Origin: Thermoproteota archaeon | GTDB taxonomy: Archaea > Thermoproteota > Thermoprotei_A > Sulfolobales > Desulfurococcaceae | DNA length: 49,971 nt | Direction: 5' to 3' | NCBI GenBank assembly: GCA_030550615.1 | Contig: JAUQPA010000007.1 | Span: 1 to 49,971 of the forward strand | The notes under the pieces: generated by a model | Database searches by the model: none | What the model was told of the DNA's origin: nothing | The model's input: the letters and a program-made list of their open reading frames with translations, nothing else | Part shown: positions 1 to 10,224 of the stretch, piece by piece | Layout of the letters: each line of letters begins with the position of its first letter | How positions within the stretch are numbered: the stretch's first letter is position 1 | Translations under genes and position numbers: made by a program

Positions 1-812
1 TGTGGACCGTTATTCAGGTAAAAATATGTTACGTTCTCAACCGGGATATCGTACTTGAAATTACTTATATAAACATATCCATATGCGACAATTGCAGGTA
101 TATTGTAGTAATTAAGTAGCTCAACTAAAACCCTTGACATATCATCACAGTCTCCTTTACGCATCTCAACAACCTCCTCTATACTTCTAGGAGTAGCCCC
201 AGCAGAATATTCAATAAAGGTTCCATATATGAATAAAGCAGCCGTGGAAGCTATCCCAATTAAGCTTGCATTATCAACGCTTACTCCATAGGTTTGCTTA
301 AACCATTCTTCAAAAGCAGGAACTACGACTTCAACCACCTTGGGATTGGGGCTTTTCAAGTACATTTGTCTCACCTCCTCCGGTATAGTTGTTTCATTAT
401 ATGGTTTTCTAGTTGGATAGCGAATGGAGTCAACTAGTAGGGATAGGGATTCTTTTAACGGCTTATTGCACACTATGATCTTTGATATGAAAAATCCTTC
501 AAACGACTCGTTATGCTCAACTCTAAACATAAACAACTTCGCAGATTCATTGTACTCGACATTATATGAGAGCAAATGTATAACTTTCTGTTCAAAACCA
601 TTATTCAACGATATGTTCCCCGGTGTTTCAAGGTATAGTTCTTCGCTGATAGTCGAGTTATATATTCTAATTCCGTTGAAAAAATAAAGGGTAGAGCACT
701 CGAAACTGCTTGATGTTGAATTAACATGATTAGTAGATGAGATCACGGAGTTTAATGGTATAAGCATTATTACAATAAGTAACCCCGTTAACTCCTTCTT
801 ATTCAAAAACAA
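1..812 (-). CDS. Secreted transglutaminase-like domain protein, partial (C-terminus runs off the left edge)
   Basis: Manual reverse-complement translation gives a signal-peptide-like N-terminus (LNKKELTGLLIVIMLIPLNSVISS...) and EEVVEMRKGDCDDMSRVLVELLNYYNIPAIVAYGYVYIS, the Cys-containing transglutaminase-like core signature. TTG start (812 or 806) is uncertain. Confidence 0.65.
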   Translation of the reverse strand, partial: MFLNKKELTGLLIVIMLIPLNSVISSTNHVNSTSSSFECSTLYFFNGIRIYNSTISEELYLETPGNISLNNGFEQKVIHLLSYNVEYNESAKLFMFRVEHNESFEGFFISKIIVCNKPLKESLSLLVDSIRYPTRKPYNETTIPEEVRQMYLKSPNPKVVEVVVPAFEEWFKQTYGVSVDNASLIGIASTAALFIYGTFIEYSAGATPRSIEEVVEMRKGDCDDMSRVLVELLNYYNIPAIVAYGYVYISNFKYDIPVENVTYFYLNNGP

Positions 813-837
813 CACCTTTTTGTAAATTCTATCTTCT

Positions 838-1719
838 TCACCCGATATAAACATCTAATACTACTTGGTGTGTGCGGGGACCAACGTTTCTAATTTTTCT
901 GATCATTCTTATTTCGTAGTTTGAGATATTCAATTCCCTTAACTTCCCCTCCAGGATAAGTCTAGCTTTATTTCTCCAATGCTCGCCTCGTTCTGTGAAA
1001 ACATGTAAATAAACATGTATCCATCCTCTGCCAGATTTCAAAGACCTCAAAGCATATATCAAGTAACTTAGTGCTAATTCCGGGTAGGGCATTAAGACGC
1101 GATCCGCTGTATTGAGCAGGTGTTTTTCAACTATTTCCTTCGCGTCTCCAAGTAAAGGAATAACGGTGTTTTCAACTTTATTCAGTTTTATGTTCTCGAC
1201 CATTAATTGGTAGGCGTGTGGATTGATATCTATGCTGTAGACTCTGAAAGGCTTCGCATGCTTCGCTATTATAATACTAAATAATCCTACTCCAGCGAAC
1301 ATATTCACTATTGTTTCATTCTGAGATACGAGCCTAGCAACCCTAATGTGCTCGTAGTTTAAACTGGGTGAGATATAGGCTCTCGTTATATCAACCTTGA
1401 ATGAACAGCCATGTTCTTTGTAGATAGTTACACTTCTTTCTTCTCCAGCAAGCCAGACGTGTTCTCTAATCCTATATTCTCCTTTTACACCTGGAATAGC
1501 TGCCCAGACGCTTTTAACATATGGTATTCTTTTAATCAATTCCTCGGCAAGAGGCCTGAGATCAAACGGGTCCATATCAAGAGGTGTCCTTATCAGTGCA
1601 ATGTCTCCTATAAACTCAACTCTTTTCCATATTCTTGCAGCGAAATCATCACCCATTGTTTCTTTTGCTATTTTCTTCAGCAGTGCTCCACGTGTCATTT
1701 TCCTCTTCCCAAGTACCAT
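838..1719 (-). CDS. Trm5-like class I SAM tRNA (guanine37-N1) methyltransferase
   Basis: VNMFAGVGLFSI SAM-binding motif, DINPHAYQLMVENIKLNKVEN, ADRVLMPYPELALSYL; typical archaeal Trm5 layout. Confidence 0.8.
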   Translation of the reverse strand: MVLGKRKMTRGALLKKIAKETMGDDFAARIWKRVEFIGDIALIRTPLDMDPFDLRPLAEELIKRIPYVKSVWAAIPGVKGEYRIREHVWLAGEERSVTIYKEHGCSFKVDITRAYISPSLNYEHIRVARLVSQNETIVNMFAGVGLFSIIIAKHAKPFRVYSIDINPHAYQLMVENIKLNKVENTVIPLLGDAKEIVEKHLLNTADRVLMPYPELALSYLIYALRSLKSGRGWIHVYLHVFTERGEHWRNKARLILEGKLRELNISNYEIRMIRKIRNVGPRTHQVVLDVYIG

Positions 1720-2378
1720 TCACAATGATCTCTAATAACGCAATGTAAGCACTCCGGTGATCTAGCCTTGCAAGTTCTCCTACCATGAGTTATCAAAAGT
1801 AAATGCAGGTGGAGATAGTGATCCGGCGAGGTATTCATCATCCAAAATCTTCTGCACGCCTCGTAATTTTTGTTCTTCACAAATCCTAGGCGAATAGTTA
1901 TTCTCATTATGTGGGTGTCCACGGGAAAAGTTGGAACACCATACTTCATTAATAATACAACATCGGCTGTTTTAGAGCCGATCCCGGGGAGATCCATGAG
2001 ATATCTTCTTGCTTCTTCATAGCTTCCTTTTCTAATCTGCTCTATTAGCAATTGCTCAATGTTATTTGATTTAAAAGCAGTTGCTAATTCAATAATCTTC
2101 CTGGATCTCTGATGTTGCATTCCGGCGATTTTAATTAGTTCAGCTAGCTTTTGTTCGTTAATATTTAGAATTTTCTCGGGCGTTATTGATCCAAGCGCGT
2201 TTAAAAGATTATTGAATGCTCTCCAGGCATTGTAATCACTGGTATTTTGACTCAGTATAACCGCTACTATGAATTCAAATAAATCTCGATTCAGTAGTCT
2301 AGGTGCAATGTATTCTTCATCCTTGAGCTTGTATTTTCTCGATAGTTTCTCGTAGATTTCATCACCAATCAAAAACAA
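1695..2378 (-). CDS. nth: Endonuclease III (HhH-GPD DNA glycosylase/AP lyase)
   Basis: HhH LPGIGSKTADVVLL, VDTHIMRI catalytic Asp region, C-terminal 4Fe-4S cysteines CKARSPECLHCVIRDHC. Confidence 0.88.
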   Translation of the reverse strand: MFLIGDEIYEKLSRKYKLKDEEYIAPRLLNRDLFEFIVAVILSQNTSDYNAWRAFNNLLNALGSITPEKILNINEQKLAELIKIAGMQHQRSRKIIELATAFKSNNIEQLLIEQIRKGSYEEARRYLMDLPGIGSKTADVVLLMKYGVPTFPVDTHIMRITIRLGFVKNKNYEACRRFWMMNTSPDHYLHLHLLLITHGRRTCKARSPECLHCVIRDHCEWYLGRGK

Positions 2379-2504
2379 CCCCCGTTATACGAGTAATAGA
2401 ATTTACTTTCCACAGTATTTCATGTAGTACGCAAGGTTAATGAATAAATTACTAATTCGCGAACACCGTGAAATAAGCTATACTATAGTGTTTTAAATAA
2501 TAGT

Positions 2505-3803
2505 TCACGGATACGCTCGTTCCCTGAAGCGTGGGAAAGGTATTGCCTCCCTTATGTGGTCTAATCCAGCAACCCACATGACAGTTCTTTCCACGCCTAA
2601 GCCGAATCCACTGTGAGGAACGCTCCCATATTTTCGAAGATCCAAGTACCATTTATAATCCTCGGGATTTAAACCCTGTTCTATTAATCTACGATATAGT
2701 GTATCGTAGTCTTCTTCGCGTTCTCCCCCACCTATTATTTCACCATATCCTTCGGGTGCTAGCAGATCAAATCCTAAAACTACTTCGGGCCTCGATCTAT
2801 CTAATTTCATGTAGAAGCTTTTTATTTGCCTAGGGAAGTGAGTTAGAAATACTGGTGTATCAAATTCTAGTGTTAGTGCTTTTTCCTCGTCCGCGCCAAG
2901 ATCATCCCCCCAGTGAATGCTTAATCCTTTTTTCTGGAGTATTTCTATTGCTTCATCATATTTTAGTCTAGGATAAGGCGTGATTGTTGCTTTTTTCAAT
3001 ATTTCGATGTTCCTGCCTAGATCTATTAATTCGCTCTTTCTTTCCTCAAGTACTTTCTCCACGATATATGATACTAGTTCCTCAGCTACACGCATCATAT
3101 CATCCATGTGATACCATGCGGCTTCAGGCTCGAGGTGCCAGTATTCTGCTAAATGTCTCCTCGTCCTAGATTTCTCTGCTCGAAAACTTGGAGTCAAGCT
3201 GAAGACTTTCTCGAGTACATATATTAATGCCTCGAGATACAATTGTGCACTTTGACTTAGGTATGCTTTGGAGCCAAAGTAATCTACTGGAAACAGGGTT
3301 GCACCACCTTCGCACGCAGATGCTGTGATAATAGGTGGCGTGACTTCCCACCATCCGTTGTTTATAAAGTATTCCCTTCCAGCTTTGAGAACAGTGTGTT
3401 TTATTTTGAATATCTTAGCGTACTTGGGACTTCTGATCCACAGGTGTCTATTGTCAAGTAAATACTCAATGCCTTCACCGCCTTTAATTGGAAAATCCCG
3501 ACTATATCCAATGATCGCGAAATTATCGGCTTCTATTTCGTATCCTCCAGGTGCTTTATCTGATTTTTTCACGGTACCACATGCGATAACGCTAGCTTCT
3601 AATCCAATGTTTTTTAATTCATCTACCAATGCATCGCCGAGCTTCGAAGCATCAACTACTACTTGTATTACACCAGATGAATCTCTTACTCTAACAAACG
3701 CTTTTCTTCCAACGACACTTCTCCTATAGATCCATCCGCGAACACAGACTCTTCTAGCGACGTATTCGTCGCTCATAATGCTTTGAATATAGCTAATTTC
3801 CAT
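2505..3803 (-). CDS. asnS: Asparaginyl-tRNA synthetase (archaeal type)
   Basis: OB-fold RRVCVRGWIYRRSVVGRKAFVRVRDSSGVIQVV; class II motifs FRAEKSRTRRHLAEYWHLEPEAAW and GFGLGVERTVMWVAGLDHIREAIPFPR. ORF opens further upstream (3884); a TATATAA at about 3825-3833 favours a start near 3803. Confidence 0.85.
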   Translation of the reverse strand: MEISYIQSIMSDEYVARRVCVRGWIYRRSVVGRKAFVRVRDSSGVIQVVVDASKLGDALVDELKNIGLEASVIACGTVKKSDKAPGGYEIEADNFAIIGYSRDFPIKGGEGIEYLLDNRHLWIRSPKYAKIFKIKHTVLKAGREYFINNGWWEVTPPIITASACEGGATLFPVDYFGSKAYLSQSAQLYLEALIYVLEKVFSLTPSFRAEKSRTRRHLAEYWHLEPEAAWYHMDDMMRVAEELVSYIVEKVLEERKSELIDLGRNIEILKKATITPYPRLKYDEAIEILQKKGLSIHWGDDLGADEEKALTLEFDTPVFLTHFPRQIKSFYMKLDRSRPEVVLGFDLLAPEGYGEIIGGGEREEDYDTLYRRLIEQGLNPEDYKWYLDLRKYGSVPHSGFGLGVERTVMWVAGLDHIREAIPFPRFRERAYP

Positions 3804-4053
3804 GTAGCTCATGCCCCGTGGTATCTTTATATAATTAGAGCCCATGAATAACTTTAATATTTTATTATTACAGGCTATATTCATTTATTCATAAAATTAG
3901 GGGATTGAATGAAAATATAGAAAAATAAGCTCCGTAGTACTTTCTCTTCCTCGCGCCCACCCGGCACCTTATTTCATATTTAATTTAAGAGATTTTCACC
4001 GCGAAGAAGGAAACGTTCCAAGTGAATTTGCTAAAAGAGTTTACGCGATGAAA

Positions 4054-4593
4054 CTAAGGTAGTTTTCTCGCCATAACATAAGCATCTTCGCCGTCTAAAT
4101 AGTAGTTTTTCTCCACCTTAACTTTCCTGTAACCTAGTTTTTCATATAGGCTTATGGCTGGTGTATTTGAAACACGTACTTCTAAGTACGTCTCGTTGCA
4201 TTTATATTCTTCATACATTGTTTTCATCGCGTAAGCCATTAACGCGTAACCAAGTCCACGTTTCCTATGGTTTTCGAGTACAGCAATACTCACTACGTGC
4301 CCGCTTCTAACTAAGAAAAGCTTGAAGAATCCTGGTTTTACTTCAACTCTGTTCATAATGTACCCAACTATTTCCCCATCGGGAGCTTCTGCCACGTAGA
4401 AAGCTTTGCCCCAGTGTTCCAGTAGATCTTCATAGAATGACCGGGGGTAGTGCTCCGGGAGAGAAACCATATTTATACTTATTACTTTATCGATATCACT
4501 TGAAGTAGCGTTTCTTATTCTATATCCCTGAGCTTTCTCGGCTAGTTTTCTCTGCGCCTCTTCAAATATGTTGTAGACATTTATTTCCTCCAT
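4054..4593 (-). CDS. rimI: GNAT N-acetyltransferase, RimI-like (N-terminal protein acetylation)
   Basis: SIAVLENHRKRGLGYALMAYAMKTMYEEY acetyl-CoA binding motif, ETYLEVRVSNTPAISLYEKLGYRKV; likely start MEEINVYN at 4593. Confidence 0.85.
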   Translation of the reverse strand: MEEINVYNIFEEAQRKLAEKAQGYRIRNATSSDIDKVISINMVSLPEHYPRSFYEDLLEHWGKAFYVAEAPDGEIVGYIMNRVEVKPGFFKLFLVRSGHVVSIAVLENHRKRGLGYALMAYAMKTMYEEYKCNETYLEVRVSNTPAISLYEKLGYRKVKVEKNYYLDGEDAYVMARKLP

Positions 4594-4632
4594 AAATACC
4601 CCTTGTTTACTTATATGAGACGGGGATATATT

Positions 4633-5877
4633 ATGAAAGCTTCGGAAAATTCGATGACCGAGCATCTTGGTGCGTATGTTTATCAACCATTGTCGGGTAA
4701 GAAGATTATCCTGGGCGTCACAGGTTCATCTTCGGTTTATAGATCCATTGATTTAGCGAGAAGACTTATTAGAATGGGTGCGAGCATTAAAGTAATTATG
4801 ACTAAGTCCTCAACTAAGTTCGTGGGGCCGGATTTATTCCACTGGGCTACTGGAAATAAACCATATATTGAAATGACTGGTGAAACAGAGCACATAGATC
4901 TCGCTCGTTGGGCTGATGCCATGGTTATTGCTCCTTCAACACTTAACACTATGAGTAAGATAGCTTATGGGGTTCTCGATGAACTATTGCCATTGACTGC
5001 TGTTACAATGCTTGGAGATAATAAAAAAACTATCATTGTTCCAGCAATGAACATGAGGTTATTGAATTCGCCTCAATATAGAAGAGTACACGATCTCCTC
5101 AGGGAGCAGGGGGCAATATTAATTCCACCTTTGATAGAGGAAGATAAAGCAAAATACCCTCCTATAGATGACTTATCGCATTGCATAGATGCTATTGTAA
5201 ACAGGGGAAGAGACCTGGAGGGGTTAAAGATACTTGTTACAGCTGGTGCTACACGCGAATACATAGATCCCGTAAGGGTGATAACTAACAAGAGCTCGGG
5301 ATTGATGGGAATTTTAATTGCAAGAGAAGCAGCGTGTAGAGGAGCTGATGTTACACTTGTTCATGGTGCTTTAAACTTTAATCCACCGTATCTTGTCCAA
5401 AAGATAAGAGTTGAAACCACCATCGACATGGTTAACGTAGTTAAGGATTTAACTGAAAACATCGAGTACGATATTGCATTGTTTTCAGCGGCTCCTGCAG
5501 ATTATAAACCTCTGAATGTATCTGAAACAAAAATACAAACTAGGAGAGATCCGAGACTAACGATTGAGCTTGAAGCAACCCCCAAAGTAATTAAGAATAT
5601 GGTTAAAAAACCTAGGGTATTAGTGGGCTTCGCAGCCGAAACAGTATCCGGGGAGGAATTAATAAAGAGAGCTAATGAAAAATTAAAAGACTATGAATTA
5701 GACATAGTAGTTGCAAACAACGTCTTATCAGATATAGCTGGGTTTGGTAAGGAATTTCTGGATGCGTATGTAATTGGAAACAATAAAATAATTGCGAAAG
5801 GAATTCTAACAAAGTACGAAATAGCTAGATTACTCCTAGATCACGCTTTAGAATACTTGAAGCGCAAAATTCATTAA
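4633..5877 (+). CDS. coaBC: Bifunctional phosphopantothenoylcysteine decarboxylase / phosphopantothenate-cysteine ligase
   Basis: Flavoprotein start KKIILGVTGSSSVYRSIDLARRL, VIAPSTLNTMSKIA, PAMNMRL; ligase half ILVTAGATREYIDPVRVITNKSSGLMG. Confidence 0.92.
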   Translation: MKASENSMTEHLGAYVYQPLSGKKIILGVTGSSSVYRSIDLARRLIRMGASIKVIMTKSSTKFVGPDLFHWATGNKPYIEMTGETEHIDLARWADAMVIAPSTLNTMSKIAYGVLDELLPLTAVTMLGDNKKTIIVPAMNMRLLNSPQYRRVHDLLREQGAILIPPLIEEDKAKYPPIDDLSHCIDAIVNRGRDLEGLKILVTAGATREYIDPVRVITNKSSGLMGILIAREAACRGADVTLVHGALNFNPPYLVQKIRVETTIDMVNVVKDLTENIEYDIALFSAAPADYKPLNVSETKIQTRRDPRLTIELEATPKVIKNMVKKPRVLVGFAAETVSGEELIKRANEKLKDYELDIVVANNVLSDIAGFGKEFLDAYVIGNNKIIAKGILTKYEIARLLLDHALEYLKRKIH

Positions 5878-6791
5878 TTAATTCGCGAAATTGCTCTAAA
5901 TACCTCCATTGGGGAACCGAAAACCTCGTAAAACTTGTCACCATATTTCTTCCTAGTTGTCTCCATGAATTTTCTTATGGTTAACAGGACTTTATCATCA
6001 AGCGGCATATCCAGGGGTTGCGGGTAGTAGTAATCTAATCCCTTAAGAAGACCTGTAGCAAAATACCATATTAACTTTTCAACTTTTCTTCCCTTAACTG
6101 GCGCAATTGAAACTCCACTTGAACTAAATGATGTATAGATCACGTAGATTTCGTCAATCGGAATTTTCCTATTTAATAATTCCTTGTTGAAATATTTATC
6201 TAAATCAACTACTTCATATCCATGTCTAGTTCTACTAGTAGATTGCACTTTTACATCGTATAAGTCTCTTACTCTTGGATCAAAAACCAACACACGTGTT
6301 CCGGTCACAACATGTAATACTTCATCAACTAGTTTAACTACAGTATTTTCCGTGGAATATATTCTATAACCATGACTAAGTGCAATAGAAGATAGTGTGC
6401 TCTTGCCGGTGTGTGGGAAACCCAGGACCAGGACGTTTTTCTCACTAAACTCCATCGAAACAGAATCTGTCAACATAATGTATCCTTCTTTAGCTAAGCT
6501 ACGTGCAAGAACTTGAGTTAAAAAGAAAACCGGGGATTCGTTTTCATATGCTCTGGGGTAATCCCCGCTAACAACATATATGTCCGGGGCATTGCTTGAG
6601 TAACTAGCGGAGAGAACAGTGAATTCTTCTCCACTAATCCAGTAAATTACAGCTGCAATATTTGAGCAATCACCTATAGATAAAGGCGGCAGGTATCTTC
6701 TGCTAAAATCCGAGTTCAGGGATTCAAATAATTCCTTCGGTTCACGGGTCCTTATTTCTATACATGTATTTTCAATTTTCAGCCTAAGCAT
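5874..6791 (-). CDS. P-loop NTPase of unknown function, distantly HPr-kinase-like
   Basis: Walker A NVLVLGFPHTGKSTLSS in the middle of a ~300 aa protein; no other domain recognised. Start MLRLKIENTCIEIRT at 6791. Confidence 0.6.
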   Translation of the reverse strand: MLRLKIENTCIEIRTREPKELFESLNSDFSRRYLPPLSIGDCSNIAAVIYWISGEEFTVLSASYSSNAPDIYVVSGDYPRAYENESPVFFLTQVLARSLAKEGYIMLTDSVSMEFSEKNVLVLGFPHTGKSTLSSIALSHGYRIYSTENTVVKLVDEVLHVVTGTRVLVFDPRVRDLYDVKVQSTSRTRHGYEVVDLDKYFNKELLNRKIPIDEIYVIYTSFSSSGVSIAPVKGRKVEKLIWYFATGLLKGLDYYYPQPLDMPLDDKVLLTIRKFMETTRKKYGDKFYEVFGSPMEVFRAISRIN

Positions 6792-6894
6792 CAATAACCC
6801 TTGTTTAAACCAATGTTCTCTTGGAATATAAATGCTGTTGACACAGGTAAAATATAAAAGGGGTTTAATAAATAACCGAAATTGGTGTTGACAC

Positions 6895-8217
6895 GTGGCA
6901 AATACTTTAAACCATAATAGAATAGAGTTCATTAAAAACATATTAAAAGAAATACATAGAGGAACAAGCTTATCTCAAATAAAAGAGAAATATAAAGATG
7001 AATTAAGCAAAATAACTCCAATCGAAATACTTATGGCTGAACAAGAACTCCTCAAGGAAGGAGTACAGGTTCAAGAAATACTAGGTTTATGCGATCTACA
7101 CGTCGCGCTCTTCCGTGAATCATTACAAGGAAGAGAACTACAAGGGCTCAGGAAAGGTCATCCATTAGATTTATTAATTAGAGAAAATGAATGGATATTG
7201 AAAAAAGCTGAAGTTCTCGGATTATATGCATATACGTTATTAAATACATCAAGCGAGGAAAAAGTAACACAATTAGTTAAGGAAATTACACAAACATTAA
7301 TGGAATTGAAGAAGATAAGAATTCACTATAGGAAAGTACAAATGTTGATCTTCCCATATCTCGAACGAATGGGTGTTATTGCCATACCGCGGGTTATGTG
7401 GGGTCGTGAAGACGATATTCTCGTGAAGCTAAGATCTTTAATAATAGATATTCAGAAAGATCCCATGATAAATGATATAGGAAAACTTCATGAGTTCGCA
7501 AAGAAGGTTATTGAGCTTTCGCGTGATATAAGTGAACTAGTATTCAGAGAGAACAAAATACTGTACCCAGCAGTATATGTATTACTCCCCGAAGGAGCAT
7601 GGGTAGTGATATCCGAGATAGCTAATGAAATTGGTTACATTGTCGAAATAGATCAAACGGAGTGGAAAACCGATGCAAAACCGATTTATCCATATGAATG
7701 GAGGCCTTTAATCGATAAAGAGCAAATCGAGAAGCTACCTGGCGAATTCAAGCAATTATTAAGCCAGGTAACTAACGTAGATGATTACAGCGTTAAACGC
7801 GAAGGAGACATTGAGTTCAGTACTGGTTTTCTAAATCCCGAGGAGATCGAAGGTATCTTCAAACATCTCCCCCTCGAATTAACTTACGCAGACATAAATG
7901 ACAGGGTAAGATTCTATACCGAGAGCGAACTCACAGAAGGCTTCGTGAGAACAAAGACAATCATCGGCAGAAGAATACCTTACTGTCATCCTCCAAGACT
8001 CGAGAAATACGTGATGCTTAACGTTGAGGCAATCAAACAAGGTAAATTTGAATACAGAGAGTTCTGGACAATGCTGGGCGATAGAGTTATAAGAGTAACT
8101 ATTGCGCCGGTGAAAAACAAAGAAGGAAAATTACTGGGTGTACTCGAAATAGTTGAAGATTTAACCGATGTTGTAAAGAACCCCGAGGAGATTAGAAAGA
8201 AGATAATGGTGTTGTAA
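6895..8217 (+). CDS. DUF438 / PAS-like domain protein
   Basis: N-terminal IKNILKEIHRGTSLSQIKEKYKDELSKITPIEILMAEQELLKEG resembles DUF438; C-terminal PAS-like RRIPYCHPPRLEKYVMLNVEAIKQGKFEYREFWTMLGDRVIRVTIAPVKNKEGKLLGVLEIVEDLT. Confidence 0.75.
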   Translation: MANTLNHNRIEFIKNILKEIHRGTSLSQIKEKYKDELSKITPIEILMAEQELLKEGVQVQEILGLCDLHVALFRESLQGRELQGLRKGHPLDLLIRENEWILKKAEVLGLYAYTLLNTSSEEKVTQLVKEITQTLMELKKIRIHYRKVQMLIFPYLERMGVIAIPRVMWGREDDILVKLRSLIIDIQKDPMINDIGKLHEFAKKVIELSRDISELVFRENKILYPAVYVLLPEGAWVVISEIANEIGYIVEIDQTEWKTDAKPIYPYEWRPLIDKEQIEKLPGEFKQLLSQVTNVDDYSVKREGDIEFSTGFLNPEEIEGIFKHLPLELTYADINDRVRFYTESELTEGFVRTKTIIGRRIPYCHPPRLEKYVMLNVEAIKQGKFEYREFWTMLGDRVIRVTIAPVKNKEGKLLGVLEIVEDLTDVVKNPEEIRKKIMVL

Positions 8218-8220
8218 GAT

Positions 8221-8610
8221 TTGAAAAGCGTTTTCGAACTAGCTTCAAAACACGTAGAGCCATCTATTAAAAGAAGCCTGGTAGAATCGCTTCTAAGACG
8301 TGGAGTGTCAAGATCAATAGTTGCGAAATGTCTAGGAATATCACCATCCCTCATCACTAGGTACGCAAGAAAAGAACGTGGCTTACATGACTTAACTACA
8401 GTCTCGGACTTAGCGTCAAAAATCGAGAATTTAGCTGAGAGGATCGTAAAAGAGGGGTTGTGTGGAGAACACGTTTATCACGAGGTGATAAAATTAACAC
8501 TATACGCCTTATCTAAGAAGTATGCTTGTGGAATACACTATTCAATGGATAAATCAATTAATCCAGCTAGATGCCGTATCTGCCCCGAATTATTTAGAAA
8601 TATCAGTTAA
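8221..8610 (+). CDS. HTH transcriptional regulator
   Basis: [31 protein letters not shown] helix-turn-helix; C-terminal Cys-containing segment [26 protein letters not shown] start directly after the DUF438 gene. Confidence 0.7.
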   Translation: MKSVFELASKHVEPSIKRSLVESLLRRGVSRSIVAKCLGISPSLITRYARKERGLHDLTTVSDLASKIENLAERIVKEGLCGEHVYHEVIKLTLYALSKKYACGIHYSMDKSINPARCRICPELFRNIS

Positions 8611-9393
8611 TTCGAGTGTTAATTTTGATGTAGAAAGCTCTTCGAGGCGTCTCAATATATGTTTAATTGCCTCTTGTAAAACAGCATTGTTGTCGTATTC
8701 GCGAAGTATTTTTTCAAGGGCTTCTCGTGGTTTTGTTTTCATTTCCTTAGTTTTTTCAATCATGTAGGGTATTGCCCGAACAACGTTATCTACTATTGTA
8801 ATACTAGCCGCTCTAGCTGTTCTGGATAACGGGTTCAGATCTATGGCGATCACTGTTTTCCCCATTTTACGTAACGCCTCAGTTCTATCACCATCTTCTA
8901 AAGGTACTAGTACAACGTCAGCTATTAGTATCCCTCGTGGACTAACGCGTCTTCTTTCACTGAATAACTCGGGTATGGTTGCAGAAGCATCATCTCCTGC
9001 TCCGAGAACTTCGCTTGCCCCATGCTCTCGAAGCCATTTAGCGATAGCTTCTTCCCTCTCGCGCGTTCTATAGAAAAGGTTCACCTCGATCTTAGCATTC
9101 GTAATCCTAGCTAATTCAACTACTTCACTTGGAACTAATGCAGCTGTATTCCCATTTACAGAAATAACGGGGTACTTAGCTAATAGAAGCGCGGCGGCAG
9201 CCGCCTCTATTGCTTTTTCAGCAAAAGGCTGAGTTTTCTCTCCAATTAGGTAGTCGAAGCATTCTCCTCGTCCATGCGCTATTAAACCTTCTTCTACTAC
9301 CAGTTTTCTTCTAAATCCTTCAACAAGTTTTTCTCTTATAAGCAAACTAGTTCTTCTGGGGTGATTTAGTGGAATATGCAACCGTAACACCAA
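8590..9393 (-). CDS. 4-phosphopantoate--beta-alanine ligase (archaeal phosphopantothenate synthetase)
   Basis: [60 protein letters not shown]: typical of the family. Confidence 0.88.
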   Translation of the reverse strand: MVLRLHIPLNHPRRTSLLIREKLVEGFRRKLVVEEGLIAHGRGECFDYLIGEKTQPFAEKAIEAAAAALLLAKYPVISVNGNTAALVPSEVVELARITNAKIEVNLFYRTREREEAIAKWLREHGASEVLGAGDDASATIPELFSERRRVSPRGILIADVVLVPLEDGDRTEALRKMGKTVIAIDLNPLSRTARAASITIVDNVVRAIPYMIEKTKEMKTKPREALEKILREYDNNAVLQEAIKHILRRLEELSTSKLTLELTDISK

Positions 9394-10204
9394 TTTGCGA
9401 TATAGTTGTTGAATAGGTTTTTAACTTTCTAGTCTTTAAATACTCGGATACCTCGCCGGCAAATTCCTTTTCAACCCATATTACTAAAGCTGATTTTTTT
9501 AAATAGTAGTTGATTACCCCTCTAGTATTTCTCAATAAGTCATCCACGTAGCTGTAATTGAACAATTTACGTGTAAACGTTTTCGAGTACTCAAAGAACA
9601 TTGAAATATCCTCTGTTTCAATGATCTCTCTGAGTAGTTTTCCACCTAGTTCTAAGATTTCATTATTCATTCTACTTAACATCAATGGAGTAGATTCGGT
9701 TGGACCTAAGGTTGTTACTAATAGATTCACTTGCTCTTTCGGTATAATTCTATAAGCATACCCGATGCCCGGGGCCCCTGGTTTTATTCGCACTGCTAAT
9801 CCCCCTGTGTACTCTGCTATCACGTCTCCTAAGCCTGTTCTATTCTCTACTTCTAGACTATGTGCTTTTTGCAAAGCTTTCAGCGATGATCTGCCGGCCA
9901 ATAGGTATGATCCAAGCGAGGCTGCGATCAGAACACCAGCCGATACACCAAATCCTAGGCCGAGATCCACCGGGGAAAGAATTCTTGTCTCCGCACTTAC
10001 ACCGGCATCCATGCATATTTTTCTGGCTAGATCTCCAAATACCTCGCGTTCATTAAGTACAACTCTGCATAGACCTCGATTAACAGCAGCTTTCATATAG
10101 AGAGCTAAGTTCAAACCTATTCCCATACTACCTGATTCAACCGGGCTACTTGAGTAGTATGGAATCCATATACCTGATACATGTAGTGGAATAATTATTT
10201 GCAA
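9347..10204 (-). CDS. Pantoate kinase (GHMP superfamily)
   Basis: [53 protein letters not shown] motif; adjacent to phosphopantothenate synthetase. Start placed at TTG 10204 behind a GGTG; the ORF opens at 10264. Confidence 0.85.
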   Translation of the reverse strand: MQIIIPLHVSGIWIPYYSSSPVESGSMGIGLNLALYMKAAVNRGLCRVVLNEREVFGDLARKICMDAGVSAETRILSPVDLGLGFGVSAGVLIAASLGSYLLAGRSSLKALQKAHSLEVENRTGLGDVIAEYTGGLAVRIKPGAPGIGYAYRIIPKEQVNLLVTTLGPTESTPLMLSRMNNEILELGGKLLREIIETEDISMFFEYSKTFTRKLFNYSYVDDLLRNTRGVINYYLKKSALVIWVEKEFAGEVSEYLKTRKLKTYSTTISQIGVTVAYSTKSPQKN

Positions 10205-10224
10205 ATAGACACCAAGAAAAAACT

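Noticed and set aside
3325-3729. 134-aa plus-strand ORF
   Set aside because: Antisense shadow of asnS with no coherent domain.
9765-10100. 111-aa plus-strand ORF
   Set aside because: Fully antisense to pantoate kinase; no recognisable motif.
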